Shown: one piece after another, positions 1-7,053 of the stretch
Layout of the letters: each line of letters opens with the position of its first letter
Numbering within the stretch: position 1 is the first letter of the stretch
NCBI GenBank assembly: GCA_035533075.1
Contig: DATLUO010000051.1
Location: forward strand, 1-34,433
From: Pirellulales bacterium
GTDB taxonomy: Bacteria > Planctomycetota > Planctomycetia > Pirellulales > JAICIG01
Direction of reading: 5' to 3'
Length of the DNA: 34,433 nucleotides
Position numbers and translations under genes: made by a program
Notes under the pieces: model-generated
What the model saw: the letters and a program-made list of their open reading frames with translations, nothing else
Told to the model about the DNA's origin: nothing
The model's database searches: none

Positions 1-129
1 GACCAGCGAGCTTGCGAGCGACGGCCCACCGAAGTCAAGCGTCAGGTTGTTTGTCCTGACGCCTGACGCCTGAAACCTGACGCCTCAAATGGTGGGCCGG
101 CGCTCGCAAGCTCGCTGGTCCCACCCTAC
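1..129. repeat. Composite intergenic repeat: two inverted palindromic arms around heptamers
   Basis: An arm at 1-31 (truncated by the window edge) and an arm at 89-129 lie head to head. Each contains AGCGAGCTTGCGAGCG next to a GGCCCACC end, or the reverse complement. Between them are 7-bp units CCTGACG (55-61, 62-68, 76-82) with a variant CCTGAAA (69-75). GCGTCAGG at 39-46 pairs with CCTGACGC at 55-62 to make a hairpin. The element sits directly downstream of the stop codon of the Ser/Thr kinase gene. Related copies are at 3700, 5988, 19632, 27542 and 28613. Confidence 0.85.
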
Positions 130-2022
130 CTACCTTTCAACCTCCTGGGCCAGCTTCTCCCGGGCCTGGGCCACCAGGTCGTCGGCCCAGGGCTTGCCGT
201 CGTACAACTCGATCACCGCCCGCCAGATTTTTTGCGACGTCTGCGGATCGTCGGCCGCCAGCGAGTCGGCCCGGTCGAGCTGCGCGGAAATCCGCTCGCG
301 ATGCTCCTCAGTATACCGCGCCACGTCTTTGCGCAGTTTTCGGAGCTTGCGGCGGGCCAACGCCAGGCATTGCCGCGTGACATCCGGCTGCTCTTCGGCG
401 TCGCCGCCATAGAGATCGACCAAGGCCGTCATTTTTTTCATGCCGACCTCCGGGTCGAGATCGACCTGCTTGAGCGCCTCGATGTAATCGCGCTCCACGG
501 GCGAAAGCTCCTGCGTCTTGCCCCGCAGCCGAGATCGCTTTTCCAGCCGGCGTTCGAGCCGGTCGACCTCGATCCGGTCGAGAAGCTCTTCCAGATCCGG
601 AGTCCGCGGATCGGCCGCGTCGGCGCGCTCGAGAAATGCGGCGATGTCGGCCTCGGCTTCCCCCAGGCTGTCGTTTTCGTTGGCCGCCATGGCCCGAGCA
701 TAAAGTTTCTCGAGGCTGGGCGGTTGCAAAATATACCACGTTGCCAGGCCCAAGCTGGCGATGGCCGCCAGCAACACCAGCACCTGCAGCGAAAACCAGT
801 TGGCGTCTTCGTCCTGTGTCTCGTCGCGTGCCAGGTCCTCACTGGAAACCGTGGTGAATCGCGGTTGCGGGACGGTCGCCGTCGCCTCATGTGCCGACCC
901 GTTCGATTCCGCGGCCGGCAACGGCGCGGCGATGGTGGCCATGTCGGGCGAAAGATTCACCTCCGAACGCAACGCTTTGTGGATGTTGGGCGCCGCCATC
1001 GAAGCCGGCACCTCGGCCAGGCGGTACTCATCACCGCCGGGCGGGATGCGATACGGCACCTCAAGCGAAGGGGCGGCGACATTCTCCGCCGCTACCGTGG
1101 GCGCCGTGGCGATCATTTCGTCGGCGGCCGCTTGGGGGCGATCCGAGGCCGGAGCGTCGTCGCTCTGGACGAACGACTTGCTCGTTGCGTCGGGCCGCAC
1201 GGAGAGTCCGTGCCGCATCGCTTCCAATCGCCGCGAGAGGACCATCGCCGTGGGAATCCGACGCTCCGGGTCTTTTTCCAGCAACAAGGCGATGATGGCC
1301 TCAAGCTCGACCGGCGCATCGGGAGCGAAGCGGCGCAGCGGTTCGGGCTGGGCATACCGTTGCAATTGCAACATCTCGACCATCGTGGCCGCCCGAAACG
1401 GCGGCCGCCGAGCCAACAGCGCGAACATCACGCCACCCAAACTGTATAGGTCGCAACGGTGCGTGACGGGCCGGCCATCGGCCTGTTCGGGGGCCATATA
1501 CTCTGCCGTTCCCAGCACGCCGCCGTCGGCCGTCAGGCCCGTGTTGCCGAACAATTTGGCGATGCCGAAGTCGGAAAGCTTGACGGTGCCGTCGTCGGCC
1601 AGCAGCAAATTGGCGGGCTTGATGTCGCGATGGATCACGCCGCGGTCGTGGGCGTGCTTCAGTGCCCGGCAGACCTGAATCGCCAGGTCGGTCGTTTCGC
1701 GCCAGTCGAACGTGCGGCCGGCCAGCAGCTCTTCTTCCAAGCTGCGGCCCGACACCAGCTCCATGCCGTAAAAGTGGTGGCCGTCCTGCTCGCCGTAACC
1801 GAAGAGCTGCACGATATTCGGATGGTGCAACTTCTTGAGGCTTTCGATCTCCGCCTCAAACCGCTCGCGAAAGCCTTCTTCCTGGGCCAGGGCGGGGGCC
1901 AGCACCTTGACGGCGGCCGGCCCGCCGCTCTCGACGTTGACGGCGGCATAGACTGTGCCCATCCCGCCTCTGCCGAGCTTGCGACCGATTTTGTACGGAC
2001 CGAGCCGCTCAAGTTGAATCAT
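130..2022 (-). CDS. Membrane-anchored eukaryotic-type Ser/Thr protein kinase
   Basis: A protein of 630 residues that phosphorylates Ser/Thr on unknown partners. The kinase domain covers about residues 9-270. Visible are the glycine loop (LGRGGMG, 16-22), the ATP-binding Lys39, the catalytic HRDIKPAN loop (131-138), DFG (151-153) and GT-x-APE (171-179), so it should be active. A low-complexity linker leads to one membrane helix at about 411-431. The remaining ~200 residues are charged and helical and would lie outside the membrane, with no recognised sensor domain. The ATG at 2022 was chosen because the conserved kinase N-terminus starts there and because it overlaps the stop of the upstream gene as ATGA, a translational-coupling arrangement. 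The frame is open further upstream, but that 92-residue extension lies inside the upstream gene. Family assignment is firm; substrate unknown. Confidence 0.95.
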   Translation of the reverse strand: MIQLERLGPYKIGRKLGRGGMGTVYAAVNVESGGPAAVKVLAPALAQEEGFRERFEAEIESLKKLHHPNIVQLFGYGEQDGHHFYGMELVSGRSLEEELLAGRTFDWRETTDLAIQVCRALKHAHDRGVIHRDIKPANLLLADDGTVKLSDFGIAKLFGNTGLTADGGVLGTAEYMAPEQADGRPVTHRCDLYSLGGVMFALLARRPPFRAATMVEMLQLQRYAQPEPLRRFAPDAPVELEAIIALLLEKDPERRIPTAMVLSRRLEAMRHGLSVRPDATSKSFVQSDDAPASDRPQAAADEMIATAPTVAAENVAAPSLEVPYRIPPGGDEYRLAEVPASMAAPNIHKALRSEVNLSPDMATIAAPLPAAESNGSAHEATATVPQPRFTTVSSEDLARDETQDEDANWFSLQVLVLLAAIASLGLATWYILQPPSLEKLYARAMAANENDSLGEAEADIAAFLERADAADPRTPDLEELLDRIEVDRLERRLEKRSRLRGKTQELSPVERDYIEALKQVDLDPEVGMKKMTALVDLYGGDAEEQPDVTRQCLALARRKLRKLRKDVARYTEEHRERISAQLDRADSLAADDPQTSQKIWRAVIELYDGKPWADDLVAQAREKLAQEVER

Positions 2023-3602
2023 CGATGTCCGTCCTTCTCGATGAGCTCCGCGGCCGGAACGCTCGGATGCACCATTCCCCCCTTGGTTCGCTGGATTTTC
2101 GACAGCCCCGACTCTTGCCGGGCCTTCGTCTGTTCCAAATCGGTGAACAGCATCAGATCGCGGTCGAGAACAACGCAGTTCAACGCCTGCAAGGCCAGCA
2201 GGGCCGCCAGCGACAAGCGGAACCAGCGGCCCAGAGACGGCAACCATTCGACCGCCAGCAGGGCGCCGATGGGCATCATGAACAGCCACAGCCGGCACGC
2301 TTCACCGCGGTTTGTGCCGGCAAGATCCAAAAACGCCAGCATGGCCAGCCAGACGCACAACAGCGGATCGGCCCGCCGCAGCACGGCGACTCTGCCGGCC
2401 AGAAAGACCACCAGGGGCAAACCGAGTGCGGCGCCGAACTCAAGCAGATTCACCAGCGTCCAGGCGCCATAGCTCTGCCGATACTGCTGATTGAACTCGA
2501 CGTTCTTGGCGAAATTGACGCTCCAGGTCGACCAGGAGTTATGTCCGGCAAAATAGATCGCCGCAACCACGGCCAACCAGCCCAGCGGCGCGGCGCAAAC
2601 CGATGCGACGGTGGGACGTTTGCCCGTCAGCGACTGGCCGATGATATAGGCCGCCGCCAATCCGCCGATGATAAAAAAACACGTCGAGAAAAACGTGCCG
2701 ACGCCGAGCACGATGCCCGCCAACGCGGCGGCCGGCCACCACCGCCGCTCCCAGGCCGCGTGACTTAAAGCCAGCACGAGGAGTGCGACCGCCGGGTAAA
2801 CCGTATCGCACCGCGGCGCAAACAGGGGTTCCACCGGCAACAGCAGGACGACGCTGGCGACGGCCAAGGCGGCTTTCCGCCCCGCGCGTGCCGCGGCCAG
2901 CCAGGCCGCTGGGATGGCGCCCGCGAAGCAGAGCAGACGGCTGAGGGCGGCGATGGTGGCCAACGCCGCCTGCTCGTTGAGCGGCACGCCGATCGTACCA
3001 CTCATGCGGCGCAGTCGCCACGGCAACTCCCTGGGCGCGAGATCCCACACAAACCGAGCCAGCCGCGGATGCTCCGTATAGAACTTCATGGTGCTGGCGT
3101 AGACGACGACCCAGCCGGGCGGGTTGGCCGAAAAGTGGTGCGGGTCTAAATCGCGAATGATCTCGGCATGATCTTTGAGCAGGTGCGGCAGGTCATTGCC
3201 ATAATGCCGTGCGGCCGCATGAAAGCCGTTCGCACTATACGAGTGCAGGATGGCCCATTTCTGCAACCCGCCAGGCGTGGCCACCTCGCAAAAGAACTGA
3301 AACACCGACGCGAGTGCGATGCAAACGGCGATCGCGCCGACGAACCGCCGGCGCGGGCAGCCGTCGATCCATGTGGCCGCCCACGTCGCCCAGCCGATGA
3401 GCAATGCCACGGCAATCGCGGCCGGCAAAAACAGAACCCATTCCGCCGTGGCTTCGGACCAAACGTCGGGCGTAGGCCAAATCCATTCGTCCGGGATGCC
3501 CAAGGGAAACCAGTCGCCGTCGAAGGCGACGAAGAACGCCGCCAGCGCCGCGGCGCTGATCGCCAGAAGGAGGGCGGGAACGAGGGGTGTCCGGTCAGAC
3601 AT
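2019..3602 (-). CDS. Polytopic membrane protein, possible GT-C type glycosyltransferase
   Basis: A protein of 527 residues with roughly ten to twelve hydrophobic helices, the first at about 8-26. Two features suggest the GT-C (ArnT/PMT-like) fold but do not prove it: an acidic first periplasmic loop (GIPDEW, residues 35-40) and an H-x(4)-NPPGW motif (residues 156-164) in the next large loop, resembling the HPPG-type motif of some lipid-dependent glycosyltransferases. If so, it would move a sugar from a polyprenyl carrier on the outer face of the membrane. Its stop overlaps the start of the Ser/Thr kinase gene (ATGA at 2022-2019), so the two are probably co-translated. No strong Shine-Dalgarno precedes the ATG. 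It could also be a membrane protein without enzymatic function. Confidence 0.85.
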   Translation of the reverse strand: MSDRTPLVPALLLAISAAALAAFFVAFDGDWFPLGIPDEWIWPTPDVWSEATAEWVLFLPAAIAVALLIGWATWAATWIDGCPRRRFVGAIAVCIALASVFQFFCEVATPGGLQKWAILHSYSANGFHAAARHYGNDLPHLLKDHAEIIRDLDPHHFSANPPGWVVVYASTMKFYTEHPRLARFVWDLAPRELPWRLRRMSGTIGVPLNEQAALATIAALSRLLCFAGAIPAAWLAAARAGRKAALAVASVVLLLPVEPLFAPRCDTVYPAVALLVLALSHAAWERRWWPAAALAGIVLGVGTFFSTCFFIIGGLAAAYIIGQSLTGKRPTVASVCAAPLGWLAVVAAIYFAGHNSWSTWSVNFAKNVEFNQQYRQSYGAWTLVNLLEFGAALGLPLVVFLAGRVAVLRRADPLLCVWLAMLAFLDLAGTNRGEACRLWLFMMPIGALLAVEWLPSLGRWFRLSLAALLALQALNCVVLDRDLMLFTDLEQTKARQESGLSKIQRTKGGMVHPSVPAAELIEKDGHR

Positions 3603-3699
3603 GCGTTGGACTTGGCGTGGGGACCGCGAATTGGGCTACCTTCCATTTTGCGCCCAATGACCAGCCGCGGATAGGGGCAATGCCGTCCCACGTGCCATC

Positions 3700-3774
3700 G
3701 TAGGGTGGGAGCGAGCGAGCTTGCGAGCGCCGGCCCACCATCTGGAAGGCGTTGGGCGATAGGCGTTAGGCACT
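3700..3774. repeat. Half copy of the composite repeat: one arm plus heptamers
   Basis: The arm at 3700-3741 starts GTAGGGTGGGAGCGAGC and ends GGCCCACCAT. It is followed by 7-bp units AGGCGTT (3747-3753), GGGCGAT (3754-3760), AGGCGTT (3761-3767) and AGGCACT (3768-3774). There is no second arm; the terminator-like hairpin at 3780 takes its place. Confidence 0.8.
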
Positions 3775-3779
3775 AGCTA

Positions 3780-3811
3780 AACAAAAGCGACGCGCGCGTG
3801 TCGCTTTTGTT
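3780..3811. terminator. Perfect 12-bp hairpin, probable bidirectional terminator
   Basis: AACAAAAGCGAC (3780-3791) pairs perfectly with GTCGCTTTTGTT (3800-3811) around an 8-base loop. The A-rich and T-rich stem ends suit intrinsic termination in either direction. It lies downstream of the minus-strand cyclase gene and overlaps the stop of the small candidate ORF at 3810-3986. A second palindrome, CACGCCGC-CC-GCGGCGTG, follows at 3818-3835. Confidence 0.6.
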
Positions 3812-3986
3812 AAGGCACACGCCGCCCGCGGCGTGCGGCCACGCGCTGGAGGTGCTGCTGGAGGGCCACGTGCTGCCGACGGACGTGCAACCGAAGTCGC
3901 ACCAGTTCCAGAACATTGGACGCGACAAACGTGTCGCCTGCCGCGCCGGCCGAGGCCCTTTCGTCGATCGCGGCAACAATCGCCAT
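3810..3986 (-). CDS. Candidate small ORF, 58 residues, unknown
   Basis: An ATG at 3986 opens a 58-codon frame whose TAA lies in the terminator-like hairpin at 3780-3811. The product starts MAIVAAIDERASAG and ends in a basic helical segment (LQRVAARRGRRVP). An in-frame stop lies just upstream of the ATG, and no clear Shine-Dalgarno is visible. In its favour are the placement directly before a perfect hairpin and a G/C bias at third codon positions; against it are the small size and lack of any recognised family. If it is not real, 3836-4020 holds no gene that I can see. Confidence 0.3.
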   Translation of the reverse strand: MAIVAAIDERASAGAAGDTFVASNVLELVRLRLHVRRQHVALQQHLQRVAARRGRRVP

Positions 3987-4020
3987 GCCACATGGTCACA
4001 AGCCGTTCCGCCGGGGCCGG

Positions 4021-5712
4021 CTAATACAGCGCGATCGCCCGGCCCGGACCTCCGTGACAGTCGCGGATTTTAATCGCGGCGAAGAGGAAATAAGCCCCTT
4101 CCGGCAGTTTGCCGAGATTGGTCAAGAACTCGACGCCCAGCATGCCGTTGCTGCCCAGCGCCCAATAGGTGAAGCACGCCTGTCGGGGACCAACGCCGCC
4201 GAGTGTCGGGCCGTCGGTGCCCACGCAACGTATCCCTTTCTTCGCCAGGTAGACCACCGCCTCGGCGCCGAGGGCCGGCCAGCCTTCGCGTTTGCCGTTC
4301 AGCGGGTCGGCCATGAACGCCTGGCCTTCCGGCAGCGATCGGAAGTTGTCGTCGGTGTAATCGCTGCGGAACAACACGATGTCGCCCGGCGGCAAGTCGC
4401 CGTGCCGTTCTTCGTAGCTCCGGATCTGGGCCACGGTAATTTCGGGCGAGCGCGGCCATTGCGATTGATCGGTCGTGCCGATCAGCGGCCGCACGTCGAT
4501 CACTCGGGCCCGGCCGCACGTTTGGCTCAAGGGAACTTGCTCGGCGGTGACGTTGCTCGTTCCGCGCGGGCCAAAGAGTTTCTCGTATTCCGCCAGCCAG
4601 CCACGCACGTCGGCCGCGTAACTGCGGTTGTCGAATCCTTCGGGCGGCAGAGCGAAGGCGGGCGGAACCAGGTGCGTGCCGGCCTGCGAATCGAAGATGT
4701 GCGCGACGTGATACGTGCCGAGATGGGCGGCGAAAAAGAGCGGCACTTTCAAGTACGGCTGGCGGTGATGGCCCACGCCCGGCCCCGGCCAGGTCACCGG
4801 ATAATCCGTCGACAGGGTCACCGAAAGATCGATCGCCCGTTTGCTCCGGGCAGACTCGATCAGGCGACTTGCCAAAGGTTGGCCCACGACGCCCAGTGCC
4901 CGACATTCGGCGTAAAGACCTTCGGCATGTTTCAGCGGCAGCATGCAATAGAAGGCGCCGGTCGCCGGCAACTGGCCCAGCCCCGTGGCGCTCTCGGTCC
5001 AGATCATGCCGTATTTGAGTCCGGCGAAGTGCGTCGGTTCGGCCAGGTCTGGGATCGGTCCCATGCTGGCGCTGTCGGTGCCGAGGGTCATCACTTTTCG
5101 GCCGGCGAGATACTCCATGCAGTCGGGACCGGGGTCGGGCCAGGCGGGCGTCTTGCCTTCCAGCGGACCAGCCAGGAACCGCCGGCCCTCCGGTAAAGGT
5201 CGATAGAACTTGTCTGTATAGCGGCTGCGAAAGAGCGCCACGTCGCCCGGAGCGAGCGGGCGATGCTCGCGCTCCCAGGCGATGATTCGTTCCTTCTTGA
5301 TTAGCTCGCTATGGCCGTCGGGCGCCGACGCCACCACGTCCTCGCAATCGATCACGCACGCTTCGCCGCCAAATTGCCAGGCCGGGGCTTTGTCGGTGTA
5401 GACGCGGCCATAGGGGTTGGCGTTGGGCAAATGCGTGTCGGGGTGCGGCACCGAGTGGGGCGGCACGTCCATCTGCGTGCCGCAGTTGCCGTCGATCAAG
5501 AGAGTATCGGTGTTGAACGGGCTCAGCGGGCCGATCTGGCGATGCCGAGTGATCGCGAAAGGCGGCCAACCGGCCGGCCAATTGCACGGCATGTCGGGGG
5601 CGATAAGCAAGGAAAGATCGACGACTTTTGGTTGATCGGCCGAGCACGGGCGGAACGGTGCGGCCAACAGGGCGGCCAGGAGAATCGTGGCGATTCGCGT
5701 GCTCGTGTTCAT
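4021..5712 (-). CDS. Secreted protein with two tandem cyclase (kynurenine formamidase-like) domains
   Basis: A protein of 563 residues with a signal peptide at about 1-25, so probably exported. Two cyclase-family (PF04199-like) domains follow at about 28-285 and 293-563. Each has the family's W-P, F-x-S-x-Y-T-D and late glutamate segments. The metal-site signature of the family is H-x-G-T-H-x-D-x-P-x-H. In domain 1 it reads N76-C-G-T-Q80-M-D82-V-P-P-H86, keeping the Asp and last His but losing the first two His. In domain 2 it reads Q343-A-G-T-H-L-V-P-P-A-F352 (His at 347, Val at the Asp position), keeping only one ligand. Typical members are single-domain proteins of about 200-260 residues. 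A good Shine-Dalgarno (AAGGTGG) precedes the ATG. Hydrolase activity on a cyclic or amide substrate is the family expectation, but the altered ligands make it uncertain. Confidence 0.88.
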   Translation of the reverse strand: MNTSTRIATILLAALLAAPFRPCSADQPKVVDLSLLIAPDMPCNWPAGWPPFAITRHRQIGPLSPFNTDTLLIDGNCGTQMDVPPHSVPHPDTHLPNANPYGRVYTDKAPAWQFGGEACVIDCEDVVASAPDGHSELIKKERIIAWEREHRPLAPGDVALFRSRYTDKFYRPLPEGRRFLAGPLEGKTPAWPDPGPDCMEYLAGRKVMTLGTDSASMGPIPDLAEPTHFAGLKYGMIWTESATGLGQLPATGAFYCMLPLKHAEGLYAECRALGVVGQPLASRLIESARSKRAIDLSVTLSTDYPVTWPGPGVGHHRQPYLKVPLFFAAHLGTYHVAHIFDSQAGTHLVPPAFALPPEGFDNRSYAADVRGWLAEYEKLFGPRGTSNVTAEQVPLSQTCGRARVIDVRPLIGTTDQSQWPRSPEITVAQIRSYEERHGDLPPGDIVLFRSDYTDDNFRSLPEGQAFMADPLNGKREGWPALGAEAVVYLAKKGIRCVGTDGPTLGGVGPRQACFTYWALGSNGMLGVEFLTNLGKLPEGAYFLFAAIKIRDCHGGPGRAIALY

Positions 5713-5789
5713 GATCCACCTTGTTGATGAAACCGATCGTTTTCGCTTACCCTAGACAGCAGCCAAGGCACGGTCAAGCATCGCATCGC

Positions 5790-5819
5790 TTGCCAGACAT
5801 GACTCGCCGCGGCTATACT
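5790..5819 (+). promoter_or_regulatory. Sigma-70-like promoter, TTGCCA-N18-TATACT
   Basis: The -35 box TTGCCA is at 5790-5795 and the -10 box TATACT at 5814-5819, spaced by 18 bp. The predicted start is about 5825, exactly where the structured element at 5824 begins. It faces the aldolase gene. Confidence 0.5.
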
Positions 5820-5823
5820 TCAC

Positions 5824-5943
5824 GCGGCCGAGAATGAGACATCGGCGGTGGCTGGGGCAGAGCTTGGCCAGGTGGAGGCTGGCGCTTCGTTCATCTCGGC
5901 GGCCAAGCGATGCCCCGGTTGGGCGCACCGGGGCATCGCTTTT
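5824..5943 (+). ncRNA. Candidate small or leader RNA ending in an intrinsic terminator
   Basis: About 120 nt lie between the promoter at 5790-5819 and a strong terminator. That terminator has 5905-5918 pairing perfectly with 5928-5941 (14 bp, 9-base loop), followed by a T-run at 5940-5943. The 5' segment GCCGAGAATGA (5828-5838) can pair with TCATCTCGGC (5892-5901) with one bulged A, enclosing a GCCAG/CTGGC hairpin with a GTGGAGG loop. The same 5' segment is also the exact reverse complement of 5959-5974 (16 bp), beyond the terminator, which allows an alternative fold. It does not match 4.5S/SRP RNA or any riboswitch that I recognise. It could be a stand-alone sRNA or an attenuating leader for the aldolase gene. 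Confidence 0.45.
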
Positions 5944-5987
5944 CCTCGCGGCAACACCTCTCATTCTCGGCCGCCTGATGTCTACCG

Positions 5988-6030
5988 ATGGTGGGCCGGC
6001 GCTCGCAAGCTCGCTCGCTCACACCCTACG
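5988..6030. repeat. Single palindromic arm of the composite repeat family
   Basis: The copy reads ATGGTGGGCCGGCGCTCGC at one end and ends in CACCCTACG, with GCTCGC repeated inside. It lies between the terminator at 5943 and the ribosome-binding site of the aldolase gene, so it would be in that gene's 5' leader if transcription reads through. Confidence 0.8.
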
Positions 6031-6057
6031 GCGTTTTTCAGCCAACGAGGTACAACC

Positions 6058-6849
6058 ATGTCGCTTCCGATGAACCATCTCGATCTTTTCCGCCAACGTC
6101 TCGATTCGGGCAAGTTTTGCCTGGGCCCGGCCATCACGCTGACGGACCCGGTGGTCACCGAGGCACTGGCCCCGAGCGTCGATTTTTTCTGGATCGACTT
6201 GGAACACAACCCTCTGAGCCTGGAGTCGGTGACCGCGCATCTGATCGCCGCTCGGGCGGGCGGAGCGCCGGCGCTGGTCCGCGTGCCCTGCTCGGACGTG
6301 GCCTGGATCAAGCGCGTGCTCGACGTGGGCGCTGAAGGGATCATCGTTCCGCAAATCCGCTCGGTCGCCGAAGTGCGGAGCATCGTTTCGGCCTGCCGCT
6401 ATCCGCCGGTCGGCACCCGCGGTTTCGGCCCGCGCCGCGGCTGCAATTATGGCCGCGACGACAACCAGACCTACCTGGCCGAGGCGAACCGCCGCGTGTT
6501 CGTGGCCATCCAAATCGAGACGGCCGAAGCCTACCACCAGCTCGACGCGATCCTGGACGTGCCCGGTTTCGATTCGATTGTGATCGGTCCCAACGACCTG
6601 TCGGGATCGCTGGGTTTGATGGGCCAACTGGACCATCCACAGGTGGTGGAGGCGGTGGCTTCCATCGCCTCGCGTTCGCGGGCGGCGGGCCGTTACGTGG
6701 GCATCGGCATGGCGCCCGACGTGGAACACGCCCTGCGCGCCGCGCGGCAGGGGGTGCAATGGGTGCAGGTCGGCGGCGACTGCGGTTTTCTCATCGAATC
6801 GGCCGAGCGGCTCTATTCACGCATCCGCGAGCGGTGCGATTCACGGTGA
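6058..6849 (+). CDS. HpcH/HpaI-family class II aldolase
   Basis: A cytoplasmic enzyme of 263 residues from the metal-dependent HpcH/HpaI family, which splits 2-keto-3-deoxy sugar acids or related hydroxy-oxo acids into pyruvate and an aldehyde. Expected positions are present: His50 in DLEHNP, Arg75 in RVP, Glu154 in IQIET and Asp180 in GPNDLSGS. Length is normal (about 255-270). The ATG at 6058 was chosen because GAGG at 6047-6050 gives a proper Shine-Dalgarno and homology starts there; the longer open frame runs back through the repeat arm and the RNA element. No sugar-acid pathway genes adjoin it, so the substrate cannot be inferred. The family is clear. Confidence 0.93.
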   Translation: MSLPMNHLDLFRQRLDSGKFCLGPAITLTDPVVTEALAPSVDFFWIDLEHNPLSLESVTAHLIAARAGGAPALVRVPCSDVAWIKRVLDVGAEGIIVPQIRSVAEVRSIVSACRYPPVGTRGFGPRRGCNYGRDDNQTYLAEANRRVFVAIQIETAEAYHQLDAILDVPGFDSIVIGPNDLSGSLGLMGQLDHPQVVEAVASIASRSRAAGRYVGIGMAPDVEHALRAARQGVQWVQVGGDCGFLIESAERLYSRIRERCDSR

Positions 6850-6878
6850 ACCACCGTGGAAAAGGCACACGAAATCGG

Positions 6879-6908
6879 TTGACATTGGCCGGTTCTTCGA
6901 CCTAAACT
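6879..6908 (+). promoter_or_regulatory. Candidate promoter, TTGACA-N18-TAAACT
   Basis: A consensus -35 box (6879-6884) and TAAACT (6903-6908) lie between the aldolase stop and the terminator at 6959. Transcripts would start near 6915. Confidence 0.45.
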
Positions 6909-6958
6909 GTTTCAATCCGCCCTTGCTCGCGACGGGCAAACCATTTTGAGATGCTGTG

Positions 6959-7002
6959 AAAGCTCCGCGTGCCCCCCTCAGGCACGGCCGGAGCTTTTTT
7001 TT
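6959..7002 (+). terminator. Strong intrinsic terminator upstream of the giant kinase gene
   Basis: AAAGCTCCG (6959-6967) pairs with CGGAGCTTT (6989-6997) and CGTGCC (6968-6973) with GGCACG (6981-6986), leaving a two-base GC bulge. Eight T follow at 6995-7002. It may simply end the aldolase transcript. With the promoter at 6879-6908, however, it would create an ~85-nt transcript or a controllable leader for the kinase gene at 7054. Confidence 0.8.
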
Positions 7003-7053
7003 GTGCATGAGGCGTTACGTCAGAATCTTCCTTTACGGCAACTGAGGCCCATC

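Noticed and set aside
2023-2298. A 92-residue N-terminal extension of the Ser/Thr kinase
   Set aside because: It overlaps the membrane protein gene in another frame and reads as low-complexity Arg/Gly/Pro; the ATGA overlap gives a better start.
5824-5943. The candidate RNA as the 4.5S/SRP RNA or 6S RNA
   Set aside because: The SRP core (a GGAAGG..AGCAGCC-type apical loop) is absent, and the length and fold do not fit 6S RNA.
6946-7053. An upstream extension of the poly-HAMP kinase
   Set aside because: The extension runs across a strong terminator with eight T and has no homology-like content; ATG 7054 has a proper Shine-Dalgarno.
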